Shown here piece after piece: positions 37,418-46,748 of a stretch of 64,000 nt of DNA. The notes below the pieces were generated by a model that did no database searches, was not told the origin of the DNA, and saw only the letters and a list, made by a program, of their open reading frames with translations. The DNA is taken from NCBI GenBank assembly GCA_026692865.1, contig JAPLNI010000031.1, forward strand, positions 1-64,000, read 5' to 3'. The translations under genes were made by a program, and so were the position numbers. Each line of letters starts with the position of its first letter. The stretch's first letter is position 1. The stretch is from Planctomycetota bacterium (lineage in GTDB: Bacteria > Planctomycetota > Planctomycetia > Pirellulales > Pirellulaceae).

Positions 37418-38692
37418 ATGTCGACAACAATAAACAACTCTTGCACACCCAAAAAAGTATTAGCGGTCGACTTTGAATTTTCTGGTCATCATCCAGCGTA
37501 TATTGAGAATATTGCCCGTATTTGGTCGCAATCTAATATCAATCACAGTATTGAATTTTTGCTCTGCAATCGATTTAAAGAGTTGCACAATAACATCGTC
37601 AAAAACATTAAGGATTTATCGGACCCGAAAGTCACCCTTCGATTTATCTCAAAAGATGAAGAAAGCCTTCTTGCCAATCCAAAAAGCAAGTACTGGAACG
37701 CATGGAAACTCTTTTGCAAATATGCAATAGAAAGCAAGGTAAGTGATGGCCTCATTTTGTTTCTAGATTTGTTTCAGCTCTCGATTTGGTTGGGGCAAAA
37801 GTCGCCAGTACCCTTTTCAGGGATTTACTTTCGCCCAACGTTTCACTACGGCCTTTACCAGGGTTTTCGACCAACGGTGCGGGACAGATTAGTCGGATGG
37901 CGTAAAGCATTCTTGCTTCAGCGTGTCTTGAAAAAGCCTCAGTTAATGAATCTTCTTTCTGTCGATAGTACCGCCGTCCCCTATATTCGCGAACACTTTT
38001 CGACATCCGCCCGCATAGCCCACTTCCCGGACTCCTTTGACCGTCAAGCGCCCTCAGATCAAGAGGCGACCGAATTGAAGACCAAGCTCGGAATTGAACC
38101 GGGTCGAATGGTGTTTTGCCTCATTGGCGTTCTTGATAACCGCAAGGGTCCGATGCAGCTGTTGAATGCTATACGTCACCTCCCCGACGATGTTGCTCAA
38201 AAGATTTGTATTCTTTTAGCGGGCCGCACTGCTGAAGGGCTCCGAGAACAAGTCGTTGATGCGGTATTAAAGCTGAAATCGTATTCGAAATCACAGGTTG
38301 TCTTGCACGACAAATATATACCACCATCGAAGATTCTAACATACTATAAAATATCGGATGTCATACTCACAACCTATCAGTTTCATAAGGGCAGTTCTTC
38401 GGCGTTAATTCATGCGGCCCACGAGAATAAACCAGTTCTTTCCTCAGATTATGGTTGGTTAGGCCATATAGTTCGAACGTACTCACTTGGGATCGATATC
38501 GAATCCAATGATTCCGTGGCTATAGCAAACGGGATCACCAAGTTCGCTCGCTCCGATCCAAGTACATTTTTAAATCAATCTCGCGCGAGTGAATTGCTGA
38601 GCGAAAATTCGCAAGAAAAACTAGCGATGGAACTTACACGCTTGGTGTGCCCCACGCCGTCCAACACGCTTATTGCTGACGAGAATGCTTGA
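37418..38692 (+). CDS. Glycosyltransferase (GT4-like)
   Basis: 424 residues from the ATG at 37418, with AAGG seven bases upstream; an ATG at 37400 overlapping the previous gene is possible. It opens with VLAVDFEFSGHHPAYIENIA, and the C-terminal half has a GT-B donor-site pattern: VFCLIGVLDNRKGPMQLLNA, HDKYIPPSKILTYYKISDVI and a run ending SSDYGWLGH. It would transfer a sugar to the lipid-linked repeat unit on the cytoplasmic face. Acceptor and sugar cannot be inferred. Its end overlaps the flippase gene. Confidence 0.8.
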   Translation: MSTTINNSCTPKKVLAVDFEFSGHHPAYIENIARIWSQSNINHSIEFLLCNRFKELHNNIVKNIKDLSDPKVTLRFISKDEESLLANPKSKYWNAWKLFCKYAIESKVSDGLILFLDLFQLSIWLGQKSPVPFSGIYFRPTFHYGLYQGFRPTVRDRLVGWRKAFLLQRVLKKPQLMNLLSVDSTAVPYIREHFSTSARIAHFPDSFDRQAPSDQEATELKTKLGIEPGRMVFCLIGVLDNRKGPMQLLNAIRHLPDDVAQKICILLAGRTAEGLREQVVDAVLKLKSYSKSQVVLHDKYIPPSKILTYYKISDVILTTYQFHKGSSSALIHAAHENKPVLSSDYGWLGHIVRTYSLGIDIESNDSVAIANGITKFARSDPSTFLNQSRASELLSENSQEKLAMELTRLVCPTPSNTLIADENA

Positions 38693-40043
38693 TCGCCTCC
38701 GCAAGCTTGTACCTAAGGACGAAGTGAATTTTAACATGCCTGAGATATCTAAAAATGTCAAAAATGGAGTGCTTGCGATTGGCGATCAAATGGTAGTTAG
38801 CGCAGGTACCTTTTTGACGGTGATGATCGTCTCCCGAAATTGCACAGCATTTGAAGTGGGCGTTTTCTCGCTGACATGGACAGTTATTGCGGTACTCCGG
38901 ACTGTTCAAGAGCGATTAATCGCAGCTCCCTTTCTAGCATTCACCTATCAGCCTCGTTTCAACAGGACAACCTATCGAGGCAGCTCGATTGCACATCAAT
39001 TATGCTTCGCCGGATTTTCTTCCGGGGTTGTCGCGATCGTCGCCTTATGCTTGCCGATCTTTAGCGGTCGCATCCACGAATCTGCCTTGGGCCTTAGTCT
39101 TGCCGTTGCGCTGTTTTTTAATTTGGCTCGTGACCAAATGCGAGCACTTTCATACACCGACTTCTCCTTTTTTCGATTACTACTTCTGGATTCGCTTGTC
39201 GTTGGATCGCAGTTAGTAGGTTTACTATTGCTCAGTTGGTCACAACGCTTTTCACTGATCAACACGAACATTATTTTAGGTATCGCTTGCATCGCTCCCT
39301 TGGTTATTTGGCTCCGGCAAATTCGGAGCACGTTTGAGATTAATCGTGAATGGGTGAATTTTGACTGGTTTCATAACTGGAACTATGCTCGATGGTTAGT
39401 AGGCGGGCGATTGATCGGAATCGCACCGATTGTCGCTGTTCCTTGGTTGATTGCCTATTTTCGAGGGGAAGAAGGGACCGGGATCTACGCGGTCTGCAGC
39501 AGCTTGGTCGGGCTATCGATGATGTTCGTGACGGGTGTGAATAATATGTTTCAGCCACGCACGGTACTCGAATTCCAAAAAAATGGCTTAGGAGGAATGC
39601 TTGCTTCTCTTTTTAGCTCAATAACGCTGATGATCGTTGTTCTATCGATAGTATCCCTAGCGTTTTGGTTTGTAGGAGATCGGTTACTGTCAACCTACGG
39701 GCAAAACTATGCTCAGTATAGTTTTATCGCTTTCTTGCTGAGTATTTCAATTCTTATCGTAAGCGTTTCCTGTTCGTTGGGTAACGGTCTTGTGGCCTTG
39801 AATCAATCGCGCGCTTTGTTTTGGAGTGAGGTTTCTCATTGTGTCGGTGCGGTAGCTTTCGCGTTCATCTTGATTCCAAGTTACGGGCTTCATGGCGCTG
39901 CCTACGCGTCGATTGTAGGTAGTGCTGCTGCAACAATTGTTTCGATGATCACACTAACCTTGGGTGTGTTAGCCTACAAGCAATCTTCTGCTTTACAGCA
40001 TTTGCCTGTTCTGCCCGCAATTGATGAGATTCGAAGGATTTAA
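38685..40043 (+). CDS. Polysaccharide flippase (Wzx/MOP family)
   Basis: 452 residues with about twelve hydrophobic segments and the MOP-type arrangement: an amphipathic N-terminus then GVLAIGDQMVVSAGTFLTVM, and conserved membrane helices throughout. Flips lipid-linked oligosaccharide across the inner membrane. The ATG at 38685 overlaps the preceding stop; a TTG at 38673 is the longer option. The stop is followed immediately by the ATG of the next gene, so expression is coupled. The presence of Wzx with Wzy and Wzz-like genes defines a Wzx/Wzy-dependent pathway. Confidence 0.85.
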   Translation: MLDRLRKLVPKDEVNFNMPEISKNVKNGVLAIGDQMVVSAGTFLTVMIVSRNCTAFEVGVFSLTWTVIAVLRTVQERLIAAPFLAFTYQPRFNRTTYRGSSIAHQLCFAGFSSGVVAIVALCLPIFSGRIHESALGLSLAVALFFNLARDQMRALSYTDFSFFRLLLLDSLVVGSQLVGLLLLSWSQRFSLINTNIILGIACIAPLVIWLRQIRSTFEINREWVNFDWFHNWNYARWLVGGRLIGIAPIVAVPWLIAYFRGEEGTGIYAVCSSLVGLSMMFVTGVNNMFQPRTVLEFQKNGLGGMLASLFSSITLMIVVLSIVSLAFWFVGDRLLSTYGQNYAQYSFIAFLLSISILIVSVSCSLGNGLVALNQSRALFWSEVSHCVGAVAFAFILIPSYGLHGAAYASIVGSAAATIVSMITLTLGVLAYKQSSALQHLPVLPAIDEIRRI

Positions 40044-41486
40044 ATGTTTACGCCAAGTATTTCAAAAGCTGCAAGCAATGTTGATTCAGTTCTAGTCGTT
40101 ACTAAAGATCGTTTCGTCAGCATACTTTCATTAGCGACAGCTTTCGTCGTCTTTGTCACCTTTTATTTTGTGGAACACTCGTGGGACGCGAGCTTGTTTG
40201 CGTACATGGCACAGGAGTCGTACACCGGAAGCGAAAACTTCACGGCAGACCGACTAAGCCAAGTGAACCCAATTTCAACCCTCATGCGATTGGTAGTTGC
40301 TAGCTGGGGATTTCTTTGCTTTTGTCTCGCTCCAAAGCTTCAAGTTCGATTTTCGTCGCCGTTGTTTTGGGGGTTGGCCACCGTTGGAGTTTTTTTCGTG
40401 TCGAGTGTATTCTGGAGCGTGCGGCCAAATCACACTGCATTTAAGCTCATGGTCCTCGGCGCAATGGTTGTTGCTGCAGCAGGCATAGCATCTGCCCTAT
40501 CAATTCGCGAGCTATTGACTGCAATCACCCTTGTTTGTCTATCGTTTGTCAGCGTGGGGCTATTGTCAGAATTATCTTTAGGCACACTTCGACTTGGTGG
40601 AGACTATCGATTCATCGGTACAACGCACCCAAACACGGAGGCAATCTACGCTTCTATTCTGTGTCTTATTGCGAGAATGTTCGCAACCGATTCCAACAAG
40701 TTAAACGCAATAGCAATTACTCTCTTTGTGATAGGGATGGGCGTGGTATGGATAACAAAATCTAGAACGACTTTAGCAGGACTATTAGCGAGCCTTTTTA
40801 TTATTCAGATCCTCGCTGTCCGAGGTAGTAATCGATTACTACTTGTCACTTCGATAATTGTTTTGTTAAGCTTGGGACTTACCGGATTTACCATGATTAG
40901 TCAGAGCAGTTCGGGCGCTCTTGGCGAATTCGTTACGATGGGTCGCAAGGATGATGTTTCGAGCCTCTCCGGCCGTCTACCGCTTTGGGAAGAATTGGTT
41001 GATTCCATATCAAAGTCTCCTCTCATCGGGTATGGCTACCTGGCGTATTGGGATGCGAAGCGAGTCGAGTACTTAAGCGAAATGTTTCGATGGGAAATTC
41101 CGCACGGTCATAATCTCTATCTTGATACGCTGTTAGATGTCGGACTGTTGGGCTTTATCCTAGTGGTACTGATGATCTTTGCGGCACTTTGGCAAGCGAT
41201 GACGCTCTATTGGAAGACTGGTCAAATCGAGTATTCAATTCTCTTCGGTTTATTCATCTATGGCGCATTTAATGGGTTCGCGGAATCGCTATTCAAGTTC
41301 CCGAATTTCCCTCTTTTCGTTGTATTGTCTTGCTGTTTTTCAATGATAATTCAACGAAAAGCAGTAGATAAGAATCTCAAGCCGGTTAGACATTTTGGTT
41401 TATCGCGTTCACTTGATTTGAATGCTCGTTTCAATGAATCCTTAATCTCCCCCCGTAATTCATCGCATGAGAAGGCATCGCTCTAA
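40044..41486 (+). CDS. O-antigen ligase/polymerase-like membrane protein (Wzy)
   Basis: 480 residues with ten or more membrane helices and a large periplasmic loop near the C-terminal third containing R-L-P-L-W-E-E and H-G-H-N-L-Y-L-D, the conserved O-antigen polymerase/ligase motif region. It would polymerise repeat units in the periplasm. AAGGA lies six bases before the ATG, which directly follows the flippase stop. The last 45 residues after the final helix are cytoplasmic and variable. Confidence 0.85.
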   Translation: MFTPSISKAASNVDSVLVVTKDRFVSILSLATAFVVFVTFYFVEHSWDASLFAYMAQESYTGSENFTADRLSQVNPISTLMRLVVASWGFLCFCLAPKLQVRFSSPLFWGLATVGVFFVSSVFWSVRPNHTAFKLMVLGAMVVAAAGIASALSIRELLTAITLVCLSFVSVGLLSELSLGTLRLGGDYRFIGTTHPNTEAIYASILCLIARMFATDSNKLNAIAITLFVIGMGVVWITKSRTTLAGLLASLFIIQILAVRGSNRLLLVTSIIVLLSLGLTGFTMISQSSSGALGEFVTMGRKDDVSSLSGRLPLWEELVDSISKSPLIGYGYLAYWDAKRVEYLSEMFRWEIPHGHNLYLDTLLDVGLLGFILVVLMIFAALWQAMTLYWKTGQIEYSILFGLFIYGAFNGFAESLFKFPNFPLFVVLSCCFSMIIQRKAVDKNLKPVRHFGLSRSLDLNARFNESLISPRNSSHEKASL

Positions 41487-41531
41487 ATGGATTTACATTA
41501 ATCTGTTATTAGATTATGAAAGAGAAACCCC

Positions 41532-42719
41532 ATGAAGATTATTGCAGCGCACAACTACTATCAGCAACGTGGTGGCGAAGACCAATGCTTCGAAGATCAA
41601 GTCCGTGTGCTTCGTGCGAATGGACATGATGTACGAGAGCACGTTGTTCATAATGACTCAATTGATCATGCGAGCAAACTGAAGGTTGCTGTCAATACAT
41701 TATGGAGCAGGACCGCATATCGTTCATTTCAGCAGGCAATCGACGATTTTCAGCCTGATGTAGTTCATGCGATCAATACATTCCCGCTTCTCTCACCTTC
41801 GATCTTCTACGCGGCTATGAAGCGTGGTGTTCCAGTCGTTCACGAAGTCGCAAACTATCGTCTTGCGTGCGCAGGGACGTATCTATTGCGAGATGGGAAG
41901 ATTTGCGAGAAATGCGTCGGCGCGATACTTCCTCTCGCTGCTATCAAGCATCGCTGTTATCGCGAGAGTCTTTCTGGTAGTGCAGTTGTGGCCTCCTCGA
42001 TCGCGCTTCACCGTCTACTGAAAACCTGGCACCGCGTCGTTGATGGCTTTATGTGTCCATCCGAAGTAACCAAGCAGAAGTTGATTGAAATGGGTCTGCC
42101 TGGCGAGAAGATATATGTAAAGCCCAATGCATTGGACAATGATCCTGGGATCGGCGAAGGGCCTGCTGAGTTCGCCGTTTTTGTAGGCAGGCTCTCTCCC
42201 GAAAAAGGATTGTCGACGGTCTTACGGGCCTGGAAAGACAACCCTGATCTCCCAAAGCTTAAAGTTATTGGTAATGGGCCGTTAGCGGAATCCATCCGTA
42301 ACGCGGCTCGTTCTGATGAGCGAATCGAATGGCTTGGACGTTTGCCCTTGTCGGAGTTGCTCGATGTTGTTGGACGGGCTAACTGCCTCTTGATGCCGTC
42401 GATTTGGTACGAAAGTTTTGGAAGAACCACTGTCGAAGCCTTCGCAAAAGGGACTCCCGTTGTTGGCTCTCGGATTGGCGGGACCGCAGAGATTATTGAT
42501 GAGGGAAGAACCGGTTGGCTCTTTCAACCAGGAGACGCCGACGAGTTTACTGCAAAAATCAAAATGGCTATGAATCTCTCTCAAGAAGAGGCCGGTCGAT
42601 TTCGTCAAGCAACCAGGCAAGAGTACCTCACAAAATACACATCGCAGTCAAACTATTCGCGACTAATCGAGGTTTATGAGTTGGCAATTGGCAACTCCAA
42701 AAAATCTCGACAGCATTGA
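41532..42719 (+). CDS. Glycosyltransferase family 4
   Basis: 395-residue GT-B fold retaining enzyme. The N-terminal domain begins MKIIAAHNYYQQRGGEDQCF; the glycine-rich start is typical of the GT4 acceptor domain. The C-terminal domain has FVGRLSPEKGLSTVLRAW, PSIWYESFGRTTVEAFAKG (the E-x7-E donor motif) and GGTAEII. A GAAAGAGAAA stretch precedes the ATG. It is last in the exopolysaccharide operon, and a bidirectional-looking terminator follows at 42765-42797. Confidence 0.9.
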   Translation: MKIIAAHNYYQQRGGEDQCFEDQVRVLRANGHDVREHVVHNDSIDHASKLKVAVNTLWSRTAYRSFQQAIDDFQPDVVHAINTFPLLSPSIFYAAMKRGVPVVHEVANYRLACAGTYLLRDGKICEKCVGAILPLAAIKHRCYRESLSGSAVVASSIALHRLLKTWHRVVDGFMCPSEVTKQKLIEMGLPGEKIYVKPNALDNDPGIGEGPAEFAVFVGRLSPEKGLSTVLRAWKDNPDLPKLKVIGNGPLAESIRNAARSDERIEWLGRLPLSELLDVVGRANCLLMPSIWYESFGRTTVEAFAKGTPVVGSRIGGTAEIIDEGRTGWLFQPGDADEFTAKIKMAMNLSQEEAGRFRQATRQEYLTKYTSQSNYSRLIEVYELAIGNSKKSRQH

Positions 42720-42764
42720 GGTTGGTGGTTGAGGTTGGTGTACGGAGCATTCTGGCTAGGTAAG

Positions 42765-42797
42765 AAAAAAACGCCCTGCACGAATGCAGGACGTTTT
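42765..42797 (-). terminator. Intrinsic terminator of ahcY
   Basis: A stem AAAACGTCCTGCA/TGCAGGGCGTTTT with a four-base loop and one mismatch is followed on the minus strand by a run of T (42770-42765). It lies about 65 bp after the ahcY stop. On the plus strand it may also end the exopolysaccharide operon. Confidence 0.85.
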
Positions 42798-42861
42798 AGG
42801 AGTTTTATGAAGCTAGAGGCCTGTTCAATGTAGATCTCAAGCTTAGAAGCTCAGCCGTACT

Positions 42862-44409
42862 TTAGTAGCGATAGTGATCTGGCTTGTAAGGACCAGCTTG
42901 ATCCACCGCGAGGTATTCCGCTTGTGCTGGAGTCAACTTGGTGAGTTTCACTCCTAGCTTGTCCAAGTGCAGTCTTGCTACTTCTTCGTCGAGGTGCTTT
43001 GGCAAGACGTAAACTTCGTTCTTGTACTTGTCAGTGCTTCGCTCGGCCCAAAGTTCCAACTGTGCAAGAACTTGGTTAGTGAACGAGGTGCTCATTACGA
43101 ATGATGGGTGACCGGTCGCACAACCGAGATTCATCAATCGGCCTTCTGCCAAGATGAGAACACTCTTCTTGGAATCAGCAAACGTCCATTGGTCAAATTG
43201 TGGTTTGACGTTCAGTCGTTCTACAGAGCCAGCCTTCTGAAGCTTCTCAAGACCTGCCATGTCGATTTCGTTGTCGAAGTGTCCGATGTTACAAACAATC
43301 GCTTTGTCCTTCATCATCTTCATGTGTTCAACGGTGAGAACGTCTTTGTTACCGGTTGCGGTAACGAAGATGTCTACTTCGCCGATGACGTCTTCGATTG
43401 GCTTGACTTCATAGCCTTCCATCGCTGCTTGCAAAGCACAGATCGGATCGATTTCAGTCACGATCACGCGAGCACCTTGACCACGGAGCGACTGGCACGA
43501 ACCCTTACCGACTTCACCGAAACCGCAAACCAATGCTACTTTGCCACCGATCATAACATCGGTTGCTCGGTTGAGCCCGTCGACGAGCGAATGACGGCAA
43601 CCGTAGACGTTATCGAATTTGGTCTTAGTAACACTGTCGTTGACGTTGATCGCTGGGAAGAGTAGTTGACCCTTCTTTTGCATTTCGTAGAGACGATGCA
43701 CACCGGTGGTGGTTTCTTCGGAAACACCTTGTAGCTTCGCAGCCATCTTGGTGTACTTGCCAGGAGCTTTTGCGAGTTCGCTCTTAAGCAAATTCAAGAT
43801 CACGCCCCACTCTTCAGGGTCAGTTGCTGGATTGAAAGCTGGAACCTTGCCAGCCTTTTCGTATTCGAAGCCTTTGTGAACGAGCAAAGTAGCATCGCCA
43901 CCGTCGTCAACGATCAAATCAGCGCCTTCTCCATCTGGCCAAGTCATCGCTTGCTCGGTGCACCACCAATACTCTTCAAGCGTTTCGCCTTTCCAAGCGA
44001 ACACGGGAACGCCCTTTGGCGAATCCATGGTGCCGCCGCGACCAACAACAACTGCTGCCGCAGCGCTGTCTTGAGTCGAGAAGATATTGCAGCTTACCCA
44101 ACGAACGTCAGCGCCTAGATCTACCAAAGTTTCAATCAACACGGCAGTTTGAACTGTCATGTGAAGCGAACCCATGATTCGTGCGCCAGCCAAAGGCTTG
44201 GACTTGCCAAGTCGTTGACGAAGAATCATCAAACCAGGCATCTCGTCTTCAGCGAGGGTGATTTCTTTTCGACCGAGAGCAGCAATCTCGTAAGCATCCG
44301 ATGCTCGGCCTTCGGCTAGTAGGTCAAACGCTTTGACCTTGAATGGGAAACGGTCTGAATCAACCTTAGTTGGCTTCGCAGCCGGTGCTTGCGGGGCAAC
44401 AGTACTCAT
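42862..44409 (-). CDS. ahcY: Adenosylhomocysteinase
   Basis: Cleaves S-adenosylhomocysteine to adenosine and homocysteine, the recycling step of the methyl cycle. 515 residues from the ATG at 44409 (GGAG ten bases upstream; a TTG at 44418 lies too close to that site). Substrate-domain motifs [20 protein letters not shown] and [11 protein letters not shown], the NAD site [19 protein letters not shown] and the C-terminal KPDHYRY are all present; the C-terminal Lys/Tyr closes the NAD site of the neighbouring subunit. The regulator/methyltransferase fusion lies 156 bp upstream on the same strand. Confidence 0.97.
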   Translation of the reverse strand: MSTVAPQAPAAKPTKVDSDRFPFKVKAFDLLAEGRASDAYEIAALGRKEITLAEDEMPGLMILRQRLGKSKPLAGARIMGSLHMTVQTAVLIETLVDLGADVRWVSCNIFSTQDSAAAAVVVGRGGTMDSPKGVPVFAWKGETLEEYWWCTEQAMTWPDGEGADLIVDDGGDATLLVHKGFEYEKAGKVPAFNPATDPEEWGVILNLLKSELAKAPGKYTKMAAKLQGVSEETTTGVHRLYEMQKKGQLLFPAINVNDSVTKTKFDNVYGCRHSLVDGLNRATDVMIGGKVALVCGFGEVGKGSCQSLRGQGARVIVTEIDPICALQAAMEGYEVKPIEDVIGEVDIFVTATGNKDVLTVEHMKMMKDKAIVCNIGHFDNEIDMAGLEKLQKAGSVERLNVKPQFDQWTFADSKKSVLILAEGRLMNLGCATGHPSFVMSTSFTNQVLAQLELWAERSTDKYKNEVYVLPKHLDEEVARLHLDKLGVKLTKLTPAQAEYLAVDQAGPYKPDHYRY

Positions 44410-44565
44410 AACAATCAAACTCCGTAACAGGAAAGGGTAGTAGCCATCGTCACCAAAAACTGGAATCGAATACTACTGAAAACAATTAACAACTTACAAT
44501 CTTCATTTCTAAAAGTCCGCTTCGCACCATGAATTTCATTCACGATTCGTTGCAAGACTTTTTAT

Positions 44566-45504
44566 TTATCTCACTGCGTTCAGTGCGAATAATCCTGGTC
44601 CTTTAGCTTCCGAATCGGGCGGCAGATCAACATACTTGTCAACCTTCCAACCAGCTTCGACTAGCCAACCAGTCATCTGACTTCGGTCGAATCCCAGCCA
44701 TGTGTGGCCGAGCTCCTCGCGATATTCTTGCCGATCGTGTGATCGGACATCTACAACAATCAATCTGCCACCTTGTCGAGTTGCTCGAGCAGCTTCTGTG
44801 AAGACAGCCAGAGGCGACTCGGTATAAGGGAGCACCAAAACCATGAGAGCAGTCGTCAGCTCGCCATCACCTATTGGCATGGCAGTCAGCTCACCCCGTC
44901 TCAAATCCACATTGTCTCGTTCTTTTAATCGACGTTTCGCCGATTGCAACATGGCCGCTGATGAGTCAACTCCGATGACGCGATCAACCCAGGGAGCCAT
45001 CAATTGTGAGATCGCTCCAGTTCCGCAGCCCAAGTCACCCACGGTTTGACCTGGCGGTAACATGGCTGCCATGGTGGATGCATCTACTCGTCTTCCGAAG
45101 AGCTCGACCTTCATTCGATCCCACTGACCAGCAGCCCCCGAAAAAAAAGCTTGACTCTTCGAGCGGCGGTCTGCGATGACTTGTTCCAATCGAGAGTCAT
45201 CCACGGCGATCATCGACTCGCTAATTGCTTGATCACGAACAAGGTTCCACAGTCGGCGGCGGCCTGCCTCTAACTTGTCACCAGCCATCTTATAGAGATT
45301 GCTAGTCCCATCTTTTCTCGATACCAACCAGCCGTCGTCGACAAGCACTTTCAAGTGCCGGCTCACGGTGCTTTGTGGAAGCTGAAGCACCGAACATAGT
45401 TCGACTACTGTCAACTCAGCTCGCTCCACCAAACGCAACAGCCGGCCTCGGGTTTGATCCGAGAGGCTCTGCATCCAGAGAACAATAGGTGGCGGGCTTG
45501 TCAT
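44566..45504 (-). CDS. ArsR-type regulator fused to a SAM methyltransferase domain
   Basis: 312 residues from the ATG at 45504 (a TTG at 45528 adds eight). The N-terminal 90 residues form an ArsR winged helix (LSDQTRGRLLRLVE...STVSRHLKVL). The C-terminal 200 residues are a class I methyltransferase fold with GDLGCGTGAISQL as motif I and GVDSSAAML after it. ArsR proteins with such a domain, placed next to methyl-cycle genes, are known as regulators that sense SAM or SAH (SahR-type); the ahcY neighbour supports this. No metal-binding cysteine motif is seen. The 14-bp palindrome at 45550-45563 is a likely operator. Confidence 0.85.
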   Translation of the reverse strand: MTSPPPIVLWMQSLSDQTRGRLLRLVERAELTVVELCSVLQLPQSTVSRHLKVLVDDGWLVSRKDGTSNLYKMAGDKLEAGRRRLWNLVRDQAISESMIAVDDSRLEQVIADRRSKSQAFFSGAAGQWDRMKVELFGRRVDASTMAAMLPPGQTVGDLGCGTGAISQLMAPWVDRVIGVDSSAAMLQSAKRRLKERDNVDLRRGELTAMPIGDGELTTALMVLVLPYTESPLAVFTEAARATRQGGRLIVVDVRSHDRQEYREELGHTWLGFDRSQMTGWLVEAGWKVDKYVDLPPDSEAKGPGLFALNAVR

Positions 45505-45549
45505 GTTTTTTGCGATGGGGGTTATCAAACTTTCTCTCTAGTCCATCCG

Positions 45550-45563
45550 TTCATCCGGATGAA
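45550..45563. promoter_or_regulatory. Perfect 14-bp palindrome upstream of the ArsR-methyltransferase gene
   Basis: TTCATCCGGATGAA lies 46 bp before the ATG of the regulator gene, with an extra CATCCG half-site abutting it. Position and symmetry fit an autoregulatory operator; the binding protein is inferred only. Confidence 0.5.
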
Positions 45564-45651
45564 TGTTAACTGATTTGGTCTCAGAAGTCAAGAAAAGTCG
45601 GGATTCGTTGCTTTTTCTAGAAATATCAACGCATAAACTACTTCTCCCCCT

Positions 45652-45685
45652 TTTGGAGTGCTGCGACTTATCGCAGCTTTGGGGG
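45652..45685. repeat. Hairpin repeat, family D
   Basis: TTTGGAGTGCTGCGA, loop CTTA, TCGCAGCTTTGGGGG: a perfect seven-base stem GCTGCGA/TCGCAGC (45660-45666 and 45671-45677) plus flanking CCCCC/GGGGG. No gene ends at this copy, unlike the other three. Confidence 0.6.
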
Positions 45686-45782
45686 ATCGTGTAACGCAAC
45701 AGTAAAGCTCAAGCGAGATACCCTTTTTCCCACTCCGCGAATTTGCGCCGCTCGAACCGCGCCCGAGTCGACCAAATAAATA

Positions 45783-45858
45783 GGACACGGACTTCACGGA
45801 CGACACGGAGGTCTCGCGTTATGAGCATTGCTCCGTGTCTTCCGCGTCTTCCGTGTCC
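45783..45858. repeat. Small inverted-repeat unit with ACGGA ends
   Basis: GGACACGGACTTCACGGACG... (from 45783) and ...CGTCTTCCGTGTCC (to 45858) are inverted repeats around a short centre, 76 bp in all. A fragment of the right arm (CGCGTCTTCCGTGTCCCC) recurs at about 46622-46639. It looks like a miniature element without a gene. Confidence 0.55.
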
Positions 45859-45886
45859 CGTTCTTTTGAAGTTGTCGCCGCCTTTC

Positions 45887-45925
45887 TGCCCGCGAATTAG
45901 GCTAATGAGCGCGGATGAATGCAGG
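45887..45925. repeat. Partial end of inverted-repeat element, family B
   Basis: TGCCCGCGAATTAGGCTAAT then GCGCGGATGAATGC resembles the left end of the GxxExxY element at 12588. A second fragment, ATCCGCGTAGATCCGCG, lies at about 45964-45980. Confidence 0.45.
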
Positions 45926-45988
45926 CAATAAGTGTAATGGACTTGTCCTGTCCCACCCATTTGATCCGCGTAGATCCGCGTGATTGAA

Positions 45989-46550
45989 TGTAGATCAGTT
46001 GTCCCAACTGATTAGCGCTCTCGGAGAGTTTCCACCATAGTTGATGTACTGGCCCACCAGAGCCTCAATACTCCTTTACCAAAGCTTAATTTCGTCGTTA
46101 AAGGTTCTGCGGGCTCGGCGTAAACGCTTCGGGCAACAGCTGGGGACAGCTGTTCTACAATGTAGATCAGTTGTCCCAACTGATCAGCGCTCTCGGAGAG
46201 TTTCCACCAAAGTTGATGTACTGGCTGATCAGAGTCACGATTGTCTTTTACCAAAGCTGAATTTCGTCGCTAAAGGTTCTGCGGGCTCGGCGTAGACGCT
46301 TCGGGCAACAGCTGGGGACAGCTGTTCTACAATGTAGATCAGTTGTCCCAACTGATCAGCGCTCTCGGAGAGTTTCCACCAAAGTTGATTTACTGGCTGA
46401 TCAGAGTCACGATTGTCTTTTACCAAAGCTTAATTTCGTTGCTACAGGTTCTGCGGGCTCGGCGTAGACGCTTCGGGCAACAGCTGGGGACAGCTGTTCT
46501 ACAATGTAGATCAGTTGTCCCAACTGATCAGCGCGCTCGGTGAGTTTCCA
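45989..46550. repeat. 172-bp tandem repeat, three copies plus a partial fourth
   Basis: Units start at 45989, 46161, 46333 and 46505, exactly 172 bp apart; the fourth breaks off near 46550. Each unit has two hairpins, for example GATCAGTTG-TCC-CAACTGATC (46165-46185) and AACAGCTG-GGGA-CAGCTGTT (46307-46326). Units 2 and 3 are nearly identical; unit 1 differs in the middle. Open frames on both strands follow the period and are not called as genes. Confidence 0.85.
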
Positions 46551-46748
46551 TTGAAGCGTAAATATCTGCGGATGTCCCCCGAGGCCCCTGATCTATAAGT
46601 TGCTACGGACTTATCCTCTCCCGCGTCTTCCGTGTCCCCTTTTCTCAACACTTTCAAAGACGTCAGCTGCGTTCCTAGGTTGATAATTACCAATAACTGC
46701 GAATCATTGGACTTGAAATGAACAGGACAATCATGCGATATCTTCGCA

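Noticed and set aside
44410-44565. A SAH or SAM riboswitch before ahcY
   Set aside because: No recognisable pseudoknot or conserved core was seen in the 156-bp leader; the ArsR-type regulator is a simpler explanation.
45989-46550. Short open frames repeated on the minus strand (80 and 63 codons) and plus strand
   Set aside because: They recur with the 172-bp period and are by-products of the non-coding tandem repeat; no start signals and no conserved features.
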